From Dyella ginsengisoli LA-4 (lineage in GTDB: Bacteria; Pseudomonadota; Gammaproteobacteria; Xanthomonadales; Rhodanobacteraceae), in assembly GCF_000334915.1 (NCBI RefSeq), contig NZ_AMSF01000005.1, forward strand, positions 1 to 64,000: DNA of 64,000 bases. Reading direction: 5' to 3'. Below are positions 50,943-60,800 of this stretch, piece after piece. Position 1 is the stretch's first letter; each line of letters opens with the position of its first letter. The translations under genes were made by a program, and so were the position numbers. The notes under the pieces are model-generated. The model had not been told where the DNA came from. It saw only the letters and a list, made by a program, of their open reading frames with translations, and did not search any database.

Positions 50943-53042
50943 TCAGCGGACGGTGGCGCCCGGCTTGGCGCCCTGGTCGGCGTCGAGCAGGAACAGGTCG
51001 CTGCCGCCCTCACCGGCGGACAGGATCATCCCCTCGGACAGGCCGAAGCGCATCTTGCGTGGCGCCAGGTTGGCGATGAACACCACGTTGCGGCCGACCA
51101 GCTTCGCAGGTTCCTCGTAGGCGGCGCGGATGCCGGAGAAGATCTGCCGGGTGCCCAGCGGGCCGGCATCCAGTTCGAAGCGCAGCAGCTTGTCCGAGCC
51201 CTCGACGAACTCGCACACGATGACCTTGCCCACGCGCAGGTCGAGCTTGGCGAAATCGTCGATGCCGATGGTCGGGGCGGTGGCCGGAGCGTCGGCGGCG
51301 GGCGTGGCGGTGTTGTCGGTCATGGTCTTCTTTTCGGTCTTGCTGGGGGCGGGAGCGGTCGCCACGGGGGCGGCCAGGGATTCCTTCGAGGCTTCGACCA
51401 TGGCCTCGATCTGCTTGGGATCGAGGCGGCCGAGCAGGGGCTCGAACGGCGCGATGATGTGGTTGTGCAGCGGCGCGCGGGCACTGTCGAAGTCGAGGAT
51501 CGGCGCGGCGAGGAACTGCTCGGCCGCCATCACGGTAGCCGGCACGATCGGCTTGAGCAGGCCGCCGAGCAGGCGGAATGCGGCGATCGCGAACGAGCAC
51601 ACCTGGTGCAGCTCGAGCCGGCGCGACTCGTCCTTGGCCAGCGTCCACGGCGCGGTAGCGGCGATGTGGCCGTTGACCAGGTCGGCCATGGTCACGAAGC
51701 GCCGGGTGACCTCGGCGAACAGCCCGCGGTCGTAGAGCTCGGCGATGCCGTCGTAGTGCTCGAGCAGACGGTTCCAGAGCTCCGCCTCGGTACTGCCGAA
51801 GCGTTCGGCGAGCTGCCCGTCGAAGAACTTGTGCACGAAGCCCGCGGTGCGGCTGGCGATGTTCACCCACTTGCCGACCAGGTGCGAGTTGACGCGCTCC
51901 TCGAAGGCCTTGAGGTCGAGGTCCACGTCCACCGGGGCGTCGTCGAGCATGGTGGCGAAGTAGTAGCGCAGGCACTCCGGATTCAGGCCGGCGTCGAGGT
52001 AGGTGCGGGCCTGGATGAAGGTGCCGCGCGACTTGGACATCTTCGCGCCGTTGACGGTGAGGTAGCCGTTGACGTGCAGCGCGGTCGGCACGCGGAAGCC
52101 GGCGCCGTGCAGCATCGCCGGCCAGAACAGGCCGTGGAAATTGATGATGTCCTTGCCGATGAAGTGGTGCATCTCGGCGGCGCTGTCCGGTCCCAGATAG
52201 GCGTCGAAATCGATGCCGGTGCGTTCACACAGCGCCTTGAAGCTGGCCAGGTAGCCGACCGGCGCGTCCAGCCAGACGTAGAAGAACTTGCCCGGTGCGT
52301 CGGGGATCGGGAAGCCGAAATACGGCGCATCGCGCGAGATGTCCCAGTCTTTCAGACCGCCGTCCAGCCACTCGCGCAGCTTGGCGGCCACGCCGCTGTT
52401 GGCCACCGGCTGGCCGCCGGAATATTTGCCGGCGAACCAGTCGCGCAGCAGTCCCTCGAACCTGGAAAGCTCGAAGAAGTAGTGCTCGGACGCGCGCAGC
52501 ACCGGTGTGGCGCCGGACATGACCGAGTACGGATTGATCAGGTCGGTCGGCGCGTAGGTGGCGCCGCAGTTCTCGCAGTTGTCGCCGTACTGGTCCGGCG
52601 TCTTGCACACCGGGCAGGTGCCCTTGATGTAGCGGTCCGGCAGGAACATCTGCTTGTCCGGATCGAACAACTGCTGGATGTCGCGCCGCGCGATGGCACC
52701 GCCGTCGCGCAGACGCGTGTAGATCAGCGTCGCCAGCGCGCGGTTCTCATCCGAATGGGTGGTGTGGTAGTGGTCGAAGTCCACGCCGAACGCGGCGAAA
52801 TCCGCCTCGTGGCCGGCGCGGATGCCGGCGATGTAGTCCTCCGGCGCCAGCCCGGCCTTCTCCGCGGCGAGCATGATCGGCGTGCCGTGGGCGTCGTCGG
52901 CACAGACGTAGATGGCCTCGTTGCCGGCCATGCGCTGCGCCCGCACCCAGATGTCGGCCTGGATGTAGCCCAGCAGGTGGCCCATGTGCAGCGGGCCATT
53001 GGCGTAGGGCAGGGCGTTGGTGACGAGGAGGCGTCGGCTCAT
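50943..53042 (-). CDS. metG: Methionyl-tRNA synthetase
   Basis: 699-aa class I synthetase. It has the HIGH-like HMGH motif (residues ~19-22), the zinc knuckle cysteines [17 protein letters not shown], the KMSKS loop, the anticodon-binding helical domain, and a C-terminal tRNA-binding (Arc1p/EMAP-like) domain ([20 protein letters not shown]) joined by an Ala/Thr/Pro/Lys-rich linker. The full MetG1-type architecture with dimerising tail is present. The apbC gene, which often neighbours metG, lies nearby divergently beyond a DUF2147 gene. Confidence 0.97.
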   Translation of the reverse strand: MSRRLLVTNALPYANGPLHMGHLLGYIQADIWVRAQRMAGNEAIYVCADDAHGTPIMLAAEKAGLAPEDYIAGIRAGHEADFAAFGVDFDHYHTTHSDENRALATLIYTRLRDGGAIARRDIQQLFDPDKQMFLPDRYIKGTCPVCKTPDQYGDNCENCGATYAPTDLINPYSVMSGATPVLRASEHYFFELSRFEGLLRDWFAGKYSGGQPVANSGVAAKLREWLDGGLKDWDISRDAPYFGFPIPDAPGKFFYVWLDAPVGYLASFKALCERTGIDFDAYLGPDSAAEMHHFIGKDIINFHGLFWPAMLHGAGFRVPTALHVNGYLTVNGAKMSKSRGTFIQARTYLDAGLNPECLRYYFATMLDDAPVDVDLDLKAFEERVNSHLVGKWVNIASRTAGFVHKFFDGQLAERFGSTEAELWNRLLEHYDGIAELYDRGLFAEVTRRFVTMADLVNGHIAATAPWTLAKDESRRLELHQVCSFAIAAFRLLGGLLKPIVPATVMAAEQFLAAPILDFDSARAPLHNHIIAPFEPLLGRLDPKQIEAMVEASKESLAAPVATAPAPSKTEKKTMTDNTATPAADAPATAPTIGIDDFAKLDLRVGKVIVCEFVEGSDKLLRFELDAGPLGTRQIFSGIRAAYEEPAKLVGRNVVFIANLAPRKMRFGLSEGMILSAGEGGSDLFLLDADQGAKPGATVR

Positions 53043-53120
53043 GGTGGCTTGCTTGGCTTAAGTGACCGCACATTATGGCATGGCCGTCCAAACCCTCCGA
53101 CCGGCATATGCCGCAAACAA

Positions 53121-53144
53121 AAGGCCCGCCGGGTGGCGGGCCTT
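53121..53144 (-). terminator. Intrinsic terminator after the DUF2147 gene
   Basis: Ten-base stem AAGGCCCGCC / GGCGGGCCTT with a 4-base loop and a TTTTG tail on the minus strand, separating the DUF2147 gene from metG. Confidence 0.85.
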
Positions 53145-53168
53145 CGGGTTCCGCGGGAGCGGAGAATG

Positions 53169-53633
53169 TCAGTTCTGCCGTTCCCACACCTGCGAGCGGC
53201 CGATCAGGGCGAAGCCGATATAGCCGTGCACGTCGAGCTTCTGGCCACCGTCGAGCATCTTCAGGCGCACCTTGTAGACCTTGCCGGTCTTCGGGTCGAG
53301 GATCTTGCCGCCGTCCCACACGTCGTCGTCCTTGCTCACGCCCCACATGATGTTCATGCCCTCGATCGGCTGGTTGTGCCGCTCGCCGTCGCACTTCTTG
53401 CAGATCGGCTCGGCGCCGTCGCGGGCGATGTCCTCGGGGCTGCGGTTGAGCAGCTTGACGATGCGCGCCTGCAGCTCGCCGTTGTGGTCGGTGATCTCGA
53501 CGATCGACTTGGCCATATGGGTCTCGTCGTCGATGGTCTTCCAGGTGCCGACCGGGGTGTCGCTGGCGGCGAAGGCGGAGCCGGCGATCAGCAGCAGGCC
53601 GGCGGCGAGGGTGAGGCGGGACAGCAGGGTCAT
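53169..53633 (-). CDS. DUF2147 periplasmic protein
   Basis: 154-aa exported protein: signal peptide (MTLLSRLTLAAGLLLIAGSA, cleavage near FAA), then the DUF2147 pattern GTWKTIDDETHMAKSIVEI, a CKKC cysteine pair in the middle, and WDGGKILDPKTGKVYKVRL. DUF2147 is a lipocalin-like beta-barrel family of unknown ligand. The start at 53633 is fixed by GGGAGGAAA and the signal peptide. Confidence 0.85.
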   Translation of the reverse strand: MTLLSRLTLAAGLLLIAGSAFAASDTPVGTWKTIDDETHMAKSIVEITDHNGELQARIVKLLNRSPEDIARDGAEPICKKCDGERHNQPIEGMNIMWGVSKDDDVWDGGKILDPKTGKVYKVRLKMLDGGQKLDVHGYIGFALIGRSQVWERQN

Positions 53634-53768
53634 GGGTTTCCTCCCGTACGAAAGCGTATGGCGATGAGACTGGCGAGGGCCGGGGGGAGCGTCAAGCTGC
53701 AATGCGCAAGAGCCACTCGGGGCCGTCGGGCCATGATCCAGCGCAGCCGGTGACGCCGGCATGACTGG

Positions 53769-53774
53769 CATAAT
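53769..53774 (+). promoter_or_regulatory. Likely -10 box of the apbC operon
   Basis: CATAAT 30 bases before the apbC start; the -35 match is weak. Confidence 0.35.
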
Positions 53775-53803
53775 CACGCTCTTTCCCCGCAAGACAGTCC
53801 CCC

Positions 53804-54898
53804 ATGACGCAGGCAAACGAAGCCCTGGTGCGCGAACTGCTCGCCGCGCTCACCGACCCCCACACAGGCGCGCCGCTGGCCGAGTCCGTGCGCGCCATCG
53901 GCGTGGATGGCGACCGCGTGTCGGTCGACGTCCAGCTTGGCTATCCCGCGGCCTCGGTGACGGCGGATCTTGCCGCGCAGGTGCGCCGGGCACTGGAAGC
54001 CCATCCGGCGATCGCCGCGGCGGTGGTGTCGGTCGGCAGCCGCGTGCAGGTGCACAAGGTGCAGGGCCAGCTGGCGCCGCTGCCGAACGTGAAGAACATC
54101 ATCGTGGTCGCCTCCGGCAAGGGCGGCGTGGGCAAGTCCACCGTGTCGGCGAACCTGGCGCTGGCGCTGGCCGCCGAAGGCGCGAAGGTCGGCATCCTCG
54201 ATGCCGACATCTACGGCCCCAGCCAGCCGCGCATGCTCGGCCTGTCCGGCAAGCCCGAGTCGCCCGACGGCAAGACCATCATCCCGCTCCAGGCGCACGG
54301 CCTGCAGGCGATGTCGATCGGCTTCCTGGTCGACGAGGAGACGCCGATGATCTGGCGTGGCCCGATGGTCACCCAGGCGATGATGCAGCTGCTCGGCGAC
54401 TCGCGCTGGGAACAGCTCGATTACCTCGTCGTCGACCTGCCCCCCGGTACCGGCGACATCCAGCTCACGCTGGCGCAGAAGGTGCCGGTAGCCGGTGCGG
54501 TGATCGTCACCACGCCGCAGGACATCGCCCTGCTGGACGCGCGCAAGGCGCTGAAGATGTTCGAGAAGGTGGAGGTGCCGGTGCTCGGCGTGGTGGAGAA
54601 CATGGCCACCCATGTCTGCTCCAACTGCGGGCACGAGGAACACATCTTCGGCGAGGGTGGCGGCCAGCGCATGGCTGACCAGTACGGCGTGGCCTACCTG
54701 GGCTCGTTGCCGCTGGACATCCGTATCCGCGAGCAGGCCGACGGCGGCACGCCGACCGTGGTGGCGATGCCGGAGTCCGACCTGGCGGCGCGCTATCGCG
54801 AGATCGCCCGCAACGCCGCGGGCCGCCTGTCGCGCCAGCCGCGCAACAAGTCGCTGGGCCTGGGCAAGGTGGTGGTGCAGGGCGCGCCGTCGGCATGA
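53804..54898 (+). CDS. apbC: Iron-sulfur cluster carrier protein ApbC (Mrp)
   Basis: 364-aa P-loop NTPase of the Mrp/NBP35 family that binds and delivers [4Fe-4S] clusters. An N-terminal MIP18/DUF59-like domain (~1-95) is followed by the deviant Walker A GKGGVGKST (residues 105-113), VVDLPPGTGD, and the cluster-ligand CSNC (C272, C275). It overlaps the next gene by four bases. Confidence 0.95.
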   Translation: MTQANEALVRELLAALTDPHTGAPLAESVRAIGVDGDRVSVDVQLGYPAASVTADLAAQVRRALEAHPAIAAAVVSVGSRVQVHKVQGQLAPLPNVKNIIVVASGKGGVGKSTVSANLALALAAEGAKVGILDADIYGPSQPRMLGLSGKPESPDGKTIIPLQAHGLQAMSIGFLVDEETPMIWRGPMVTQAMMQLLGDSRWEQLDYLVVDLPPGTGDIQLTLAQKVPVAGAVIVTTPQDIALLDARKALKMFEKVEVPVLGVVENMATHVCSNCGHEEHIFGEGGGQRMADQYGVAYLGSLPLDIRIREQADGGTPTVVAMPESDLAARYREIARNAAGRLSRQPRNKSLGLGKVVVQGAPSA

Positions 54899-55443
54899 CG
54901 GCCGCCGCACGCCGTCGCGTGCTGTGCCTGGCCGGCAGCTTGCGGGCGGTGTCGGCGAACCGGAGCGTGCTGGAGGCCGCGCGTGAACTGGCGCCGGCCT
55001 CGCTGGAGCTGGTTCTCTACGACGGTCTCGCCGCGCTGCCGTGGTTCAATCCGGACGACGAGCGGGATCCCCTGCCGCCCGCCGTGGCGCGGTTGCGAGC
55101 TGCCGTCGCCGACAGCGACGCGCTGCTGATCGCCTGTCCGGAATATGCGCACGGCGTCCCCGGCGCCTTCAAGAATCTGCTGGACTGGCTGGTCGGCTGC
55201 CCGCGGTTTCCGGGCAAGCCGGTGGCCCTGCTCAACGCCTCGGCGCGCGGATCCCACCATGCGCAGGACGCGCTTCGCGAGATCCTGCGAACCATGTCGG
55301 CCGAGCTGCTGGATCCGGTGTCCGGCACCGTGCCCCTGCCGGGGGCGGGCTGCGACCGGGCATCGGTGCTCGCCCAGCCGGAACCGCGCGGCGAGCTGGA
55401 GACCCTGCTGAAGCGGCTTGCGCGGGCGCTCGAGAGCGTCTGA
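54895..55443 (+). CDS. NADPH-dependent FMN reductase-family protein
   Basis: 182-aa flavodoxin-like protein. The FMN phosphate loop is [12 protein letters not shown], and the isoalloxazine-binding [18 protein letters not shown] segment is the family signature. Likely an NAD(P)H:FMN or quinone/azo reductase; the substrate is unknown. Coupled to apbC through an ATGA overlap, it could supply reduced flavin to Fe-S metabolism, which is inference. Confidence 0.85.
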   Translation: MTAAARRRVLCLAGSLRAVSANRSVLEAARELAPASLELVLYDGLAALPWFNPDDERDPLPPAVARLRAAVADSDALLIACPEYAHGVPGAFKNLLDWLVGCPRFPGKPVALLNASARGSHHAQDALREILRTMSAELLDPVSGTVPLPGAGCDRASVLAQPEPRGELETLLKRLARALESV

Positions 55444-55547
55444 TCGGCCCGATGCTGGCCTGTCGGGCCGGTTCGCGTGGTATTTTTCTGGGTCTTTGCG
55501 GCAGCCGGATGCTTTGGTTGCCCACTACACCGACGACCGGAGCGCGC

Positions 55548-56114
55548 GTGAGCATCAAACCCGACAAGTGGATCCGCCGGATGGCCGAGCAGCACGGCAT
55601 GATCGAGCCGTTCGAGCCCGGCCAGGTGAAGATGCGCGATGGCGAGAAGCTGGTGTCCTACGGCACCTCCAGCTATGGCTACGACGTGCGCTGCGCGCGC
55701 GAGTTCAAGATCTTCACCAACATCAACTCCACCATCGTCGACCCGAAGGCGTTCGATCCGACCAGCTTCGTGGACGTCGAGGCGGACGTATGCATCATCC
55801 CGCCGAACTCGTTCGCGCTGGCGCGCACGGTGGAGTACTTCCGCATCCCGCGAGACGTGCTGGTGGTGTGCCTGGGCAAGAGCACCTATGCCCGCTGCGG
55901 CATCATCGTCAACGTCACGCCGCTGGAGCCGGAGTGGGAAGGCCACGTGACGCTGGAGTTCTCCAACACCACGCCGCTGCCGGCCAAGATCTACGCCAAC
56001 GAAGGCGTCGCGCAGATGCTGTTCTTCGAATCCGACGAGTCGTGCGAGACCAGCTACCGCGACCGCGGCGGCAAGTACCAGGGCCAGCAGGGCGTGACCC
56101 TGCCGCGCACCTGA
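55548..56114 (+). CDS. dcd: dCTP deaminase
   Basis: Homotrimeric enzyme converting dCTP to dUTP and ammonia, feeding dTMP synthesis. The 188-aa protein begins (GTG) [20 protein letters not shown] as in Xanthomonadales, with [12 protein letters not shown], the catalytic Glu in [13 protein letters not shown] and the C-terminal [11 protein letters not shown] lid. Longer in-frame starts were rejected because they precede a typical promoter-like segment. Confidence 0.95.
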   Translation: MSIKPDKWIRRMAEQHGMIEPFEPGQVKMRDGEKLVSYGTSSYGYDVRCAREFKIFTNINSTIVDPKAFDPTSFVDVEADVCIIPPNSFALARTVEYFRIPRDVLVVCLGKSTYARCGIIVNVTPLEPEWEGHVTLEFSNTTPLPAKIYANEGVAQMLFFESDESCETSYRDRGGKYQGQQGVTLPRT

Positions 56115-56206
56115 ACCTTCGCTGGCGACGCCGACCGCCGCGCGTCCCGCGTCCGGGGGCGGCGCTACACTTCCCCGTTGTGATGAATGCCTTGCAGGAG
56201 ATCCGC

Positions 56207-56704
56207 ATGACCCGTCTTTCTTCCCTCGCCGGCCGGCTGGCGATGGCTGTCCTTGTCGGCGGCACCGTTCTGCTGGCGGGCTGCCACCGCGGCGCGACCA
56301 AGGAGCAGGTGGCCGCGCTCGAGTCCAAGGGCCAGTTCGACACCGTGATCAAGGCGTACAAGGGCGGCCAGTTCCTGATCGACGGTGCGGTGTTGTCGGC
56401 ACTCGATACGGGTAGCCACTTCGCCTACCTGAAGGAGGTCGGCAAGCTGCCCAAGACCGTGCTGCTGGTGCCCAGCGACGACTACTCGATCCGCAAGGAG
56501 CACCTGCAGTACCTGGCGCGGATGCAGCTGGACTACGGTTTCGTCGCCTACTACGACAAGAAGGGCACCCTGGTACAGATCAATCCCGAGGAAACCAAGA
56601 CCCGCAGGCTCGAGGACTACCACGGTCCGGCCAAGATGGACGACCAGATGAAGGGCAAGGATGCGGCGGGCTCCAGCATGGAAGACCGCTCGCAGGGTTA
56701 CTGA
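56207..56704 (+). CDS. Putative lipoprotein, unknown function
   Basis: 165-aa protein with a lipoprotein signal (residues 1-25, lipobox LLAGC). The mature region is soluble and mixed, with no domain I recognise; the tail is Lys/Asp/Ser-rich. An alternative start at 56183 would add eight residues. It follows dcd by 92 bases, and its stop lies only 25 bases from the end of the convergent pcp gene. Confidence 0.6.
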   Translation: MTRLSSLAGRLAMAVLVGGTVLLAGCHRGATKEQVAALESKGQFDTVIKAYKGGQFLIDGAVLSALDTGSHFAYLKEVGKLPKTVLLVPSDDYSIRKEHLQYLARMQLDYGFVAYYDKKGTLVQINPEETKTRRLEDYHGPAKMDDQMKGKDAAGSSMEDRSQGY

Positions 56705-56729
56705 GGCGGTTCCTCGCGGGCGCGACGGC

Positions 56730-57383
56730 TCAGCTGATCGCGCCCGCCGTCAGCCGCGCGTCCGTCCGGACGCGCGCCGCGGTGCGCAGGGCGACCAGCA
56801 GGCCCCGGCGTACGTCCTCCAGCGACATGCTCGGTGCATGCGCATGTGTCACGGCCTGGTCCGGCAGGAAGGGAATGTGCACGAAGCCCGTGCGCACACC
56901 ACGCTGGCGCGCCGTGTAATGCGCCATGGCATAGGCGATGTGGTTGCAGACGTAAGTGCCGGCCGTGTTGGAGATCTCCGCCGGCAGCCCCTCTTCGCGC
57001 AACGCGGCGAGCATCGCCTTGATCGGCAGGGTGCTGAAGTAGGCGGCCGGCCCGCCGGCGACCACCGGCTCGTCCACCGGCTGCGCGCCGGCGTTGTCGG
57101 GGATGCGCGCGTCGTTGACGTTGATCGCCACCCGCTCGAGCGACAGCCGGCTGCGGCCGCCGGCCTGGCCCACGCCCAGCACGATCGCCGGACGCTCCTC
57201 GCGCAGCGAGCGCCGCAGCGCCTTCAGCGAGGCGGCGAACTCGGTCGGCAGCTGCCGCGCGACGATGCGGTGGCCGGCGACCCTCCGACCGTGCAGCGCG
57301 CTGACCGCTTCCCACGAGGGGTTCACCGTCTCGCCGCCGAACGGGTCGAAGCCGGTGAGCAGGATGCGCGGGGTTCGGGTCAT
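56730..57383 (-). CDS. pcp: Pyroglutamyl peptidase I
   Basis: 217-aa cysteine peptidase (C15) that removes N-terminal pyroglutamate from peptides. The start MTRTPRILLTGFDPFGGE is the family hallmark; the catalytic triad is seen as Glu (SLERVAINVND region), Cys (NTAGTYVCNH) and His (FVHIPFLP). It is the last gene of an operon with the pxpBCA 5-oxoprolinase and a DUF969/DUF979 pair, so it would supply free pyroglutamate. Confidence 0.93.
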   Translation of the reverse strand: MTRTPRILLTGFDPFGGETVNPSWEAVSALHGRRVAGHRIVARQLPTEFAASLKALRRSLREERPAIVLGVGQAGGRSRLSLERVAINVNDARIPDNAGAQPVDEPVVAGGPAAYFSTLPIKAMLAALREEGLPAEISNTAGTYVCNHIAYAMAHYTARQRGVRTGFVHIPFLPDQAVTHAHAPSMSLEDVRRGLLVALRTAARVRTDARLTAGAIS

Positions 57384-57403
57384 GGTCGTTTGCCCTCGAT
57401 GGT

Positions 57404-58375
57404 TCAGTGGCGGAATACCAGCAGCGCCATCAGCGCCAGGTTCACCGCCAGCAGCACCAGCGCGGTGACCACCTGCGCACGGATCACGCCGTACGGCGAG
57501 CGCAGTTCCAGCAGCGCGGCCGGGACCAGGTTGAAGTTTGCCGCCATCGGCGTGAGCAGGGTGCCGCAGTAGCCGCACAGCATGCCCAGGGCGCCCAGCG
57601 TGGCGGGGTTCGCGCCGTAGCGTTGCACCAGCAGCGGCAGGCCGATGCCGGCGGTCATCACCGGGAAGGCGGCGAACGCGTTGCCCATGATCACGGTGAA
57701 CACCACCATGCCCAGCCCGTAGGCCAGCAGGCAGGCCATGGCGCTGCCGGCCGGGAGCGCGTCGGTGGTGAGCTGGGCGATCGCGTCGCCCACGCCGCTG
57801 CGGGTGAACACCTGGCCCAGCGCGGCCAGCAGCACCGGCAGCAGCACGGCCCAGCCCATGGTGTCGAGCAGGCGGCGGCCTTCCAGCAGCCCCAGCGACG
57901 GCGCCTCGCGGGTCACCGCAGCCGCCGCGAACAGGGCCAGCACGCAGGCCAGCGCCAGTCCGGTCAGGGTCATCTGCACGGGGTCGAACAGCTGCCAGCC
58001 GTGCCACTGCAGCTTCGCCCCGCCCAGCGCTACGCCGACGGTCACCAGCGGGATCAGCAGCGCCGGCAGGAACAGCCGGTGGCCGAGCCGGCCGGCGGAG
58101 GCCGTGCGCTGGGCCGGGGTGGTGGCCTCCGGCGGGCGACGATGGCCGAGCTTCGGCGCGATCAATGCCACCACGATCACCGCCGCGCCGGCCAGCCGGG
58201 CCGGCAGCGGATGACCGGCGTGCGCGGCCTCCAGCACGGCGCCTCCGGTGCCGAACAGCGCGGCCAGGATCAGCCAGAACGCTCCGCGCCAGGCCTCGCG
58301 CTCGCGCAGGTTGCGCCACCCGGCGTAGGCCATGAACAGCGCCAGCAGCAGGTGCACGTATTCGACGCGGAGCAT
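57404..58375 (-). CDS. DUF979 membrane protein (putative permease)
   Basis: 323-aa polytopic inner-membrane protein, about nine to ten helices, with the conserved YGLGMVVFTVIMGNAFAAF and MLCGYCGTLLTPMAANFN segments of DUF979. Always found beside DUF969, and here between pxpA and pcp, it is probably half of a pyroglutamate or acidic-peptide transporter. Transport is inference from context. Confidence 0.85.
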   Translation of the reverse strand: MLRVEYVHLLLALFMAYAGWRNLREREAWRGAFWLILAALFGTGGAVLEAAHAGHPLPARLAGAAVIVVALIAPKLGHRRPPEATTPAQRTASAGRLGHRLFLPALLIPLVTVGVALGGAKLQWHGWQLFDPVQMTLTGLALACVLALFAAAAVTREAPSLGLLEGRRLLDTMGWAVLLPVLLAALGQVFTRSGVGDAIAQLTTDALPAGSAMACLLAYGLGMVVFTVIMGNAFAAFPVMTAGIGLPLLVQRYGANPATLGALGMLCGYCGTLLTPMAANFNLVPAALLELRSPYGVIRAQVVTALVLLAVNLALMALLVFRH

Positions 58376-58378
58376 TGC

Positions 58379-59065
58379 TCAGCTCGCCTGGCGGGTCGCG
58401 ACGCGGCGACGCAGGTGACGCTGGAACAGCGCGATCCGCACGCCGTGGACGACGAACGCGGCGATCGCCGTCGGCAGGGCCCACAGCGCGATCGACAGTG
58501 GTGTCAGTTCGATCCCGTGCTGGCTGTAGAAGCCCTGGATCAGCAGCACCGCGCCCAGCGCGATGAACACGTCCTCGCCGAAGAACAGGCCGACGTTGTC
58601 GGTCGCGGCGCACAGTGCCCGCAGGCGGTCGCGCTCGTCCTCCGGCAGCGCCGGATCGATGCGCTCGGCGGCCGCCTCGGCCATCGGCGCCAGCAGCGGG
58701 CGCACCGTCTGGGCCGGTCCGGCCACGCTCTGCAGGCCGATCATCGACAGCACCTGGCGCCCCAGCAGGTAGCCGACCAGCAGCCGCGCGAGCGTCATCC
58801 CGCGCAGGCGGTCCATCCACGCCCGCGCGTGCTCGCGCAGGCCGGCGCGCTCCAGCAGGCCGATCGCCGGCAGGGTCATCACGATGATCAGCAGGATGCG
58901 GCTTGAGGCGAAGCTGGTGCCGAGTACGGCCAGCAGGTCGGGCACGCTCATGCCCGAGAGCAGGCCGCTGGCGACCGCCGCAGTCACCACTACCAGCACC
59001 GGGTTGAAGCGCAGTACGAAGCCCAGGGCGATCACCGCCACGCCCAGCAGCGGCCACCAGTTCAC
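58379..59065 (-). CDS. DUF969 membrane protein (putative permease)
   Basis: 228-aa membrane protein with about five to six helices and the conserved GLQSVAGPAQTVRPLLAPM and CAATDNVGLFFGEDVF motifs of DUF969. It stops three bases before DUF979 starts and overlaps pxpA by four bases, so the whole set is translated as a unit. Confidence 0.85.
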   Translation of the reverse strand: MNWWPLLGVAVIALGFVLRFNPVLVVVTAAVASGLLSGMSVPDLLAVLGTSFASSRILLIIVMTLPAIGLLERAGLREHARAWMDRLRGMTLARLLVGYLLGRQVLSMIGLQSVAGPAQTVRPLLAPMAEAAAERIDPALPEDERDRLRALCAATDNVGLFFGEDVFIALGAVLLIQGFYSQHGIELTPLSIALWALPTAIAAFVVHGVRIALFQRHLRRRVATRQAS

Positions 59066-59826
59066 GCGACCCCCGGGGCAACGATGCGCAGGCCGGCCTG
59101 TTCCAACGCGGCGCGCAGGGCGCGTGCGAAGGCCACCGCGTGGGCGCCGTCGCCGTGCAGGCAGAGCGTGTCGGCCTCCAGCTGCACGGCCGTGCCGTCG
59201 ACCGCGGTGACCACGCCGTCGACGGCCATGCGCAGCGCCTGAGCGGTGGCTTCGGCGTCGTCGGTGATCACCGCATCGGCCTCGCGGCGCGGCTGCAGCG
59301 AACCGTCGGCGCGGTAGCGACGGTCGGCGAAGGCCTCGGAGACCACCGCCAGCCCCGCCGCGCGCCCGGCATCGAGCAGGGCGGAGCCGGCCAGCCCGAA
59401 CAGCCGCAACGACGGATCGAACGCGCGCACCGCATCGGCGATGGCGTCGGCCAGGACACGGTCGCGGGCGGCCATGTTGTAGAGCGCGCCGTGCGGTTTC
59501 ACGTGGGCGACGGCCGAGCCGGCGGCGCGGGCGAAGCCGTCGAGCGCACCGAGCTGGTACAGCGTCATCGCGTGCACCTCGGCCGGCGTCACCGCCATCT
59601 CGCGGCGGCCGAAGCCCTGCAGGTCGGGCAGCGAGACGTGGGCGCCGATCGCCACGCCCCGCGCGGTCGCCTCGGCTACCGTGCGCTGCATGATCGTGGG
59701 ATCGCCGGCGTGGAAGCCGCAGGCGACGTTGGCCGAGCTGACCAGGGCGAGCAGGGCGCTGTCCTCGCCCATCCGCCAGGCGCCGAAGGATTCGCCGAGG
59801 TCGCAGTTGAGATCGATGCGTTTCAT
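59062..59826 (-). CDS. pxpA: 5-oxoprolinase subunit PxpA (LamB/YcsF family)
   Basis: 254-aa subunit of the ATP-dependent prokaryotic 5-oxoprolinase. The start MKRIDLNCDLGESFGAWRMG, NVACGFHAGD and VKPHGALYN are the LamB/YcsF signatures. Works with PxpB and PxpC to hydrolyse 5-oxoproline (pyroglutamate) to glutamate. Overlaps pxpC by four bases. Confidence 0.95.
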   Translation of the reverse strand: MKRIDLNCDLGESFGAWRMGEDSALLALVSSANVACGFHAGDPTIMQRTVAEATARGVAIGAHVSLPDLQGFGRREMAVTPAEVHAMTLYQLGALDGFARAAGSAVAHVKPHGALYNMAARDRVLADAIADAVRAFDPSLRLFGLAGSALLDAGRAAGLAVVSEAFADRRYRADGSLQPRREADAVITDDAEATAQALRMAVDGVVTAVDGTAVQLEADTLCLHGDGAHAVAFARALRAALEQAGLRIVAPGVA

Positions 59827-60800
59827 CGTTCCGATTCTCCCCGGTCGAGTACCCGCTGCACCAGCCGGTGCAGCTCGCGCCCGCGCCGGTACTGGCGCTC
59901 CAGCGCCTCGTCCAGCGAGGTCGGGGCGAACTGCACGCGGTCGCCCGGCCGGCGTTGTGCCAGCGTGGGAAGGTCCGCGGCCGCGACCTGGCCGATGCGC
60001 GGGTAGCCGCCGGTGACCGGTGCCTCGGCCAGCAGGGCGATCGGCTGGCCCGACGGCGGCAGCTGCACGGTGCCCGGCAGCACGGCTTCGGACACCAGCT
60101 CCAGCGGCGCGGTCAGCGCCAGCGCCTCGCCCTCCAGCCGCGCGCCGGTGCGGTTGCTTGAACTGGCGAGGCGGAACGGCTGTCGATGCAGCCGCTCGCG
60201 GGATGCCGCATCGAGCCGGTCGGCATGGCTGCCCGGCAGCAGCGCCAGCGGACCCATCGCGAAGTCGAACCAGGGCTGCGGATCGACGCCCCAGCGCCGG
60301 ATCCGCGGGCGATCGATCGCGTCGATTCCGCGGGTCGGGTCCAGCGGCAGCGCGTCGCCGGCGGCCAGCGCGCGCCCGCCGAACGGTCCGAGCCGGGCAT
60401 GCAGGTCCTCGCTGCGGCTGCCGAGCACGGCCGGCACGGCGAAGCCGCCGCGTACCGCGAGGTAACTGCGGCAGCCCTGGCGCATGCCGCGCAGGCGCAG
60501 CACGCTCCCGGCCGGCAGGTCGACCGCGGTCCACGGCGGCAGCGGTTCATCGCCTGCGCGGGCGTCGATCGGCGCGCCGGTCAGGGCGATCCGCGCCGCG
60601 CGCTCGAAACGCAGGGTCGGCCCCTGCAGGGTGATCTCCAGCGCGGCCTCGCCGCCGGTGTTGCCGACCAGCGCGTTGGCCAGCTGCCACGCCGGACGGT
60701 CCGCCGCCCCGGCACGCCCGATACCGAGCGCCGCGTGGCCGGGGCGGCCGGCGTCCTGCAGCGTGGTCAGCAGGCCGGGGCGCAGCACCTGCACGCTCAT
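59823..60800 (-). CDS. pxpC: 5-oxoprolinase subunit PxpC
   Basis: 325-aa biotin-dependent-carboxyltransferase-like (AHS2/KipA) subunit. Family segments include LQDAGRPGHAALGIGRAGA, YLAVRGGFAVPAVLGSRSED and GYPRIGQV near the C-terminus. Together with PxpB it is thought to phosphorylate 5-oxoproline before ring opening. Overlaps pxpB by four bases. Confidence 0.95.
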   Translation of the reverse strand: MSVQVLRPGLLTTLQDAGRPGHAALGIGRAGAADRPAWQLANALVGNTGGEAALEITLQGPTLRFERAARIALTGAPIDARAGDEPLPPWTAVDLPAGSVLRLRGMRQGCRSYLAVRGGFAVPAVLGSRSEDLHARLGPFGGRALAAGDALPLDPTRGIDAIDRPRIRRWGVDPQPWFDFAMGPLALLPGSHADRLDAASRERLHRQPFRLASSSNRTGARLEGEALALTAPLELVSEAVLPGTVQLPPSGQPIALLAEAPVTGGYPRIGQVAAADLPTLAQRRPGDRVQFAPTSLDEALERQYRRGRELHRLVQRVLDRGESER